In this document: positions 5,607 to 8,712 of the stretch, piece by piece
Layout of the letters: the number at the start of each line of letters is the position of its first letter
How positions within the stretch are numbered: the first letter of the stretch is position 1
Source of the DNA: CAYNEL01 sp964396225
GTDB taxonomy: Bacteria > Patescibacteriota > Minisyncoccia > Moranbacterales > UBA1568
Assembly: GCA_964396225.1 (NCBI GenBank)
Contig: CAYNEL010000037.1
Location: 1-8,712, forward strand
Length of the DNA: 8,712 nucleotides
Direction: 5' to 3'
Made by a program: the position numbers and the translations under genes
Notes under the pieces: generated by a model
Database searches by the model: none
What the model was told of the DNA's origin: nothing
What the model saw: the letters and a program-made list of their open reading frames with translations, nothing else

Positions 5607-6248
5607 TTAAAAGAGGCCGATGCGGTCGAGCGGCCAGGCGCGGAGGATGACCTTGCCGGTCAGATGGTCCTTGCTGACCGGGCCGAAGGCGCGGGAGTCC
5701 TGGCTGACGTTGCGATTGTCCCCCATCACGAAATACTCGTGTTCCTTCAGCGTCACGCTCACGTTGCCGGCCGTCACCAGGTCGATGGGCAGGTAGCCCG
5801 TCTCGTCGAGCACCCGACCTGAGGGAAACTCGGCGCTTCGGATGGTCACTCGGCCCTGCCTGAGGATAACCGTTTCGCCCGGCAGACCGATCACGCGCTT
5901 GATATAATACTGCTCTTCTCCGTACGGCGGATGGAAGACGGCCACGTCGAAGCGCTGGAGCTCCTTCTGGGGATAGACGGTGAACCATGGGTCGTCCCGC
6001 GGCCCCACGCTCGTCTGCTTGTACCCGAATTCCTGGATGATGAGATACTCGCCGTCCGAAAACGTCGGCTCCATGGACGGTCCCTGTACGAAAAACGGCT
6101 GGAAAAGGAACACCCGCACGGGTATAATGACCACGAACGCCAGCAATGCTACCTTGACGATCTCCCAGACGAAACGTCCGGCGCCATAGGATTCCTCTTC
6201 GAAATCGGCCGTTTCACGCACCACGGGCGACGGAGGTTTGACCTGCAT
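5607..6248 (-). CDS. lepB: Signal peptidase I
   Basis: This membrane-bound type I signal peptidase removes signal peptides from exported proteins. From the ATG at 6248 it is 213 residues. A single membrane segment spans about 30-50 (IVKVALLAFVVIIPVRVFLF), followed by the catalytic-serine motif GPSMEPT (56-62, S58) and the lysine motif YIKRVIGLPGE (115-125, catalytic K118). The conserved GDNRNVSQDSR box (176-186) ends the core. An in-frame GTG at 6290 would add 14 residues, but the ATG keeps the TATG context of all neighbours and gives a normal N-terminus. No Shine-Dalgarno sequence is seen. It is the first gene of the leftward cluster and diverges from the LCP gene across 155 bp. The stop is TAA. 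Confidence 0.95.
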   Translation of the reverse strand: MQVKPPSPVVRETADFEEESYGAGRFVWEIVKVALLAFVVIIPVRVFLFQPFFVQGPSMEPTFSDGEYLIIQEFGYKQTSVGPRDDPWFTVYPQKELQRFDVAVFHPPYGEEQYYIKRVIGLPGETVILRQGRVTIRSAEFPSGRVLDETGYLPIDLVTAGNVSVTLKEHEYFVMGDNRNVSQDSRAFGPVSKDHLTGKVILRAWPLDRIGLF

Positions 6249-6306
6249 ACGTGTCGGAAAAGCGTTGCGGAAAGAAAAGCGCCCGACCACGCACTGGCTC
6301 GGACAA

Positions 6307-6335
6307 CAATTATCCGGAGTCTACCACGTTTTCAA
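6307..6335 (-). promoter_or_regulatory. Candidate promoter for lepB and the leftward cluster
   Basis: On the minus strand TTGAAA (6335-6330) is followed after 17 bp by TAATTG (6312-6307), or after 15 bp by the better hexamer GATAAT (6314-6309). It would give a leader of about 50-60 nt for lepB. The match is moderate, and the rest of the divergent gap (6249-6403) shows no clear promoter for the plus-strand gene, only an AT-rich stretch near 6355-6380. Confidence 0.35.
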
Positions 6336-6403
6336 GACCCGAGCAAGTGGCGTTTTGTCCTTTTTTTGAGCCATAAAACAGACTTGACCCGATTGCCGTA
6401 CTT

Positions 6404-8014
6404 ATGGACAGCCTCCGTCGTCGACCGACGCCTCCCCCGCCCCGACTCATCCCGGCCGAACCGCCCCGATCATTCCCGGCACCCACCTCCCTGGATGTCC
6501 CTCCCGTCTTCCCGGCCGTCCGGACGGAAACAGGAGCCTCCGCCCGACGGCCGCGCGCACGTTGGGCGCTCTGGTTCGCCGGACTTTTCCTCCTCGGTTT
6601 CTTGGGCAGTCTGGGTTTCCTCCTCTGGAAAGCCGACCGGACCGCGCAGAAGATCGTCATCATCAACGACCGCGCCGGCAAACACGGCGCTTTCGGCTCA
6701 CTCGGTTCGCTGGTTTCCGGCCTGCTCTCCCGGGAACACCTCCCGCTCCGCGGCGAGGAGGACGGACGCATCAACATCCTCCTCCTCGGCCGGGCCGGAG
6801 AGAAATACCCGGGTCGCAACCTGACCGACACCATCATGATCATGAGCCTCGACCTCCGGCAGAACCGGGTGGCGCTCCTCTCCCTACCACGCGACCTCCA
6901 CACGGAAGTGGCTGACACGGGCTTCTTTACCAAGCTGAACTCCATCTACCAGTTCGGCCTCTCAAACGGTGGCAGCGTCGAACCCGTCCGGGAAACGGTC
7001 GAGAACATCACCGGCCTCGAGCTCCACTACCTCTTCATGATCGACTTCGACGGGTTTGTCCGGGCCATCGACGCCCTGGGCGGGATCACGGTGGACGTGC
7101 CCCGCGATTTCTACGACCCCCGCTACCCCGGCCCCAACTACAGCTACGAGACCTTCGAGCTCAAGAAGGGCTGGCAGAAGCTGGACGGTGCTACCACGCT
7201 CAAGTACGTGCGGGAACGCCACGCCGATCCCGAGGGTGACTTCGGTCGGGCCAAGCGTCAGCAGCAAGTGATGCAGGCGGTCAAAAACAAGGCCCTCTCG
7301 GTAGGCACGCTCGCCAACCCGTTCGCCGTGAGCCGTCTCCTGGACGTCCTCGGCGAGAGCGTCCTGACCGACGTCCAACCCGAAGAGATCGACAGTTTCC
7401 TCGCCCTCTCGAAGCGTCTCGATACCCAGAACATCTCCACCGCCGTGGTGGACGCCTGGAAGCGGGGCAGCCTCCTCAAGGTCTCACACATCCAGGTCGG
7501 TCCGACCCGGATGTTCGTCCTCGTACCGCGGACCGGCGACTGGAGCGAGGTGCACGAACTGGCCGAAAACATCTTCGACCGGCAGGCCCTCGAGCGCCGC
7601 CAGAAGGAGATGGCCGCCGAAGCCGCCGTCATCGCCGTGGACGACCGCTCGGGACTCCCCGGGGCCGGCGCGCGGATCAAATCCCTCCTCCAGACCGAGC
7701 TCGGTTTCCCGGACGTCGTCCTCCTGCCCGTCGCCAGGGAGACGGCGGACGCCACCGTCCTGGTGGATCGTTCCGGCCGGACCAAGCTCTTCACCTTGGA
7801 CGAGCTGGTCAAGCGTTTCGCCTTGCCGGAACCGACGGATCGGACGGCCGAAACGACCGAGACCACATACGAGGCGGATATCATCCTCGTCCTCGGGCGG
7901 GACGCGGACCGTATCCTGGCCGAGGAGGAAGCCGGTACGGCGGCCAGAGAATCGCTCCAAAATGACTTCCAGGAGGTAGTCCCGGCCGTCCGGCTCGAGG
8001 AAGGGCAGCCGTGA
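6404..8014 (+). CDS. LytR-CpsA-Psr (LCP) family protein with C-terminal LytR_C domain
   Basis: LCP proteins attach undecaprenyl-linked glycopolymers to peptidoglycan or other cell-surface acceptors outside the membrane. The 536-residue protein has a cytoplasmic N-tail rich in proline and arginine (1-53), one membrane anchor (about 55-75), an LCP catalytic domain (about 120-300) and a LytR_C domain (about 405-500). LCP landmarks are INILLLGRAGE (123-133), R138 and D142 in GRNLTDTIMI, LPRDL (161-165), KLNSIY (177-182), and YVRERHADPEGDFGRAKRQQ (268-287) with the expected arginines and aspartates that hold the lipid pyrophosphate. The ATG at 6404 is preceded by CTT with no Shine-Dalgarno sequence. 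It is followed after 31 bp by pth. The stop is TGA. The family assignment is firm; the polymer ligated is unknown. Confidence 0.93.
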   Translation: MDSLRRRPTPPPPRLIPAEPPRSFPAPTSLDVPPVFPAVRTETGASARRPRARWALWFAGLFLLGFLGSLGFLLWKADRTAQKIVIINDRAGKHGAFGSLGSLVSGLLSREHLPLRGEEDGRINILLLGRAGEKYPGRNLTDTIMIMSLDLRQNRVALLSLPRDLHTEVADTGFFTKLNSIYQFGLSNGGSVEPVRETVENITGLELHYLFMIDFDGFVRAIDALGGITVDVPRDFYDPRYPGPNYSYETFELKKGWQKLDGATTLKYVRERHADPEGDFGRAKRQQQVMQAVKNKALSVGTLANPFAVSRLLDVLGESVLTDVQPEEIDSFLALSKRLDTQNISTAVVDAWKRGSLLKVSHIQVGPTRMFVLVPRTGDWSEVHELAENIFDRQALERRQKEMAAEAAVIAVDDRSGLPGAGARIKSLLQTELGFPDVVLLPVARETADATVLVDRSGRTKLFTLDELVKRFALPEPTDRTAETTETTYEADIILVLGRDADRILAEEEAGTAARESLQNDFQEVVPAVRLEEGQP

Positions 8015-8045
8015 TACCATGGGGATACGCTTTCCCGCCACCCCT

Positions 8046-8588
8046 ATGAAACTCGTCGTTGGTCTCGGCAATCCCGGTCCCCGCTACGCACGCACTCGCC
8101 ACAACTATGGCTTCATGGTTGCGGACGCCGCGCGGCGGCGGTTCGACCTGCCTGAGTTCCGCGAGGAAGCCAAATGGCAAGCCCTCGTTTCCGACGGCCC
8201 GGTCGCAGGTGAAAAAATCATCCTGGCCGAACCCCTCACGTTTATGAACGCTTCGGGCGAAAGCGTCCGGGCCCTCCTCGGCTTCTACAAACTCTCCCCC
8301 GCCGACCTGCTCGTGGTCCATGACGAGCTCGACCTGCCGTTCGGAAGTCTCCGCCTCTCACAGGACGCCTCGGCCGCCGGGCACAACGGCGTCTCGGATA
8401 TCATCGAGAAACTCGGGACTCAGGCCTTCGCCCGTCTCCGTCTCGGCGTGGCGCCCGAAGGCGGCCGCGCCGTGCGGGGCGACGGGGCCGATTTCGTCCT
8501 CTCACGCTTCACGCCCGATGAGGAGACGCTTCTCCCGGACACCCTGGCCGCCGCCATCGCCCACGTCGAATCCTGGATCAAGGGCTGA
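8046..8588 (+). CDS. pth: Peptidyl-tRNA hydrolase
   Basis: This hydrolase releases the peptide from peptidyl-tRNA that drops off the ribosome, recycling the tRNA. From the ATG at 8046 it is 180 residues, slightly shorter than E. coli Pth (194). All key residues are present nearly in E. coli numbering: N9 in LVVGLGNPGPRY (3-14), H19 in TRHNYGF (17-23), N68 in LTFMNASGES (64-73), D93 in VVHDELDLP (90-98) and N114 in AGHNGV (111-116). An in-frame ATG at 8019 would add nine residues without homology and lacks the T-before-ATG context, so I reject it. It lies 31 bp after the LCP gene, probably in one transcript, and is followed by a strong terminator. The stop is TGA. Confidence 0.96.
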   Translation: MKLVVGLGNPGPRYARTRHNYGFMVADAARRRFDLPEFREEAKWQALVSDGPVAGEKIILAEPLTFMNASGESVRALLGFYKLSPADLLVVHDELDLPFGSLRLSQDASAAGHNGVSDIIEKLGTQAFARLRLGVAPEGGRAVRGDGADFVLSRFTPDEETLLPDTLAAAIAHVESWIKG

Positions 8589-8614
8589 AAGACTGTCGCC
8601 GGACAACCCAAAAG

Positions 8615-8643
8615 AAAAACGGCCCTCGGGGAGGGCCGTTTTT
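8615..8643. terminator. Strong, probably bidirectional intrinsic terminator
   Basis: The arms 8615-8627 (AAAAACGGCCCTC) and 8631-8643 (GAGGGCCGTTTTT) are perfect inverted repeats of 13 bp with loop GGG. The stem has an A-tract on one side and a T-tract on the other, so it can end transcription from either strand. It starts 27 bases after the pth stop and ends 11 bases from the apparent stop of a minus-strand gene at the right edge. Confidence 0.9.
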
Positions 8644-8654
8644 GGTATATGGGC

Positions 8655-8712
8655 TCACTGTCCCTGTTTGACAAGCACGTGTTCGAGGATGTCGTAGGCC
8701 AGAGGATCGAAG
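8655..8712 (-). CDS. Unidentified protein, C-terminal end only (cut by right edge)
   Basis: An open minus-strand frame enters from the edge and ends in TGA at 8657-8655, encoding a C-terminus FDPLAYDILEHVLVKQGQ. I do not recognise the family from 18 residues. Support comes from position: the bidirectional terminator lies 11 bases after its stop, as expected for a gene convergent with pth. The alternative is a plus-strand ORF from the ATG at 8648 (MGSLSLFDKHVFEDVV and on), but that would have to start four bases after a terminator T-run. Confidence 0.45.
   Translation of the reverse strand, partial: FDPLAYDILEHVLVKQGQ

Noticed and set aside
4728..5822. Long plus-strand frame of 364 codons opposite hisS and lepB
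   Set aside because: Antisense to two well-supported genes; its composition follows the complementary codons and it shows no recognisable domain.
6249..6290. Upstream GTG start for lepB (14 more residues)
   Set aside because: GTG would be the only non-ATG start here, the added residues are not typical, and the ATG at 6248 shares the TATG context of the other genes.
6384..6404. TTGACC as a -35 box for the LCP gene
   Set aside because: The matching -10 position would fall inside the coding sequence, and no suitable hexamer exists at 16-18 bp spacing.
8019..8045. Upstream ATG for pth (nine more residues)
   Set aside because: Pth proteins normally begin with MKL-V-VGLGNPG as from 8046, and the upstream ATG has C before it and no Shine-Dalgarno sequence.
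8648..8712. Plus-strand ORF beginning at the right edge with T before ATG
   Set aside because: It would begin four bases after the T-run of a strong terminator with no room for a promoter; the convergent minus-strand gene fits better, though this is not certain.
1..8712. UGA recoding (as in SR1/Gracilibacteria)
   Set aside because: TGA ends ftsA, dgkA, ybeY, hinT, hisS, LCP and pth at family-appropriate lengths and is not seen inside conserved domains.
1..8712. Mobile elements, CRISPR arrays, defence systems, tRNA or rRNA genes
   Set aside because: No transposase or integrase features, spaced direct repeats, or RNA-gene structure were seen; the genes are core housekeeping genes.

Overview
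The window reads as an ordinary chromosomal housekeeping segment, GC-rich (about 60% or more by eye), from a bacterium. On gene content and order I infer a member of the Patescibacteria (Candidate Phyla Radiation), perhaps a Parcubacteria/ABY1-type lineage. The basis is a run of hisS, a HIT protein, rpsU, yqeY, ybeY, dgkA, ftsA and ftsZ, together with lepB, a LytR-CpsA-Psr protein and pth. This placement is from memory of family context and needs a phylogeny. TGA is used as a true stop in at least seven genes, so the standard bacterial code applies rather than the SR1/Gracilibacteria code.

Layout: from about 6250 leftwards everything is on the minus strand. In order of transcription it holds lepB, hisS, hinT, rpsU, yqeY, ybeY and dgkA, then an intrinsic terminator immediately after the dgkA stop. 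A good sigma-70-type promoter follows, then ftsA, a 280-bp gap with its own promoter and a terminator-like hairpin, and ftsZ, which runs off the left edge. From about 6404 rightwards the plus strand carries an LCP ligase followed closely by pth. These end at a strong hairpin that probably serves convergent genes; the last 58 bases look like the 3' end of an unidentified minus-strand gene.

How the genes fit together: the minus-strand cluster joins translation (HisRS, bS21, the rRNA-maturation RNase YbeY, the YqeY tRNA-amidotransferase-like protein) with envelope work (signal peptidase, undecaprenol/diacylglycerol kinase) and cell division (FtsA, FtsZ). The plus-strand pair links cell-wall polymer ligation with peptidyl-tRNA recycling. 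There are no mobile elements, CRISPR arrays, tRNAs or rRNAs that I can see.

The most interesting signal concerns translation starts. All 11 genes whose start lies in the window have T directly before ATG, and ten of the eleven lack a recognisable Shine-Dalgarno (SD) sequence. The single exception, rpsU (bS21), has a maximal AAAGGAGGT. This recalls the bS21 autoregulation described in Flavobacterium, here in what looks like an unrelated lineage. The rpsU leader also has two mutually exclusive hairpins.
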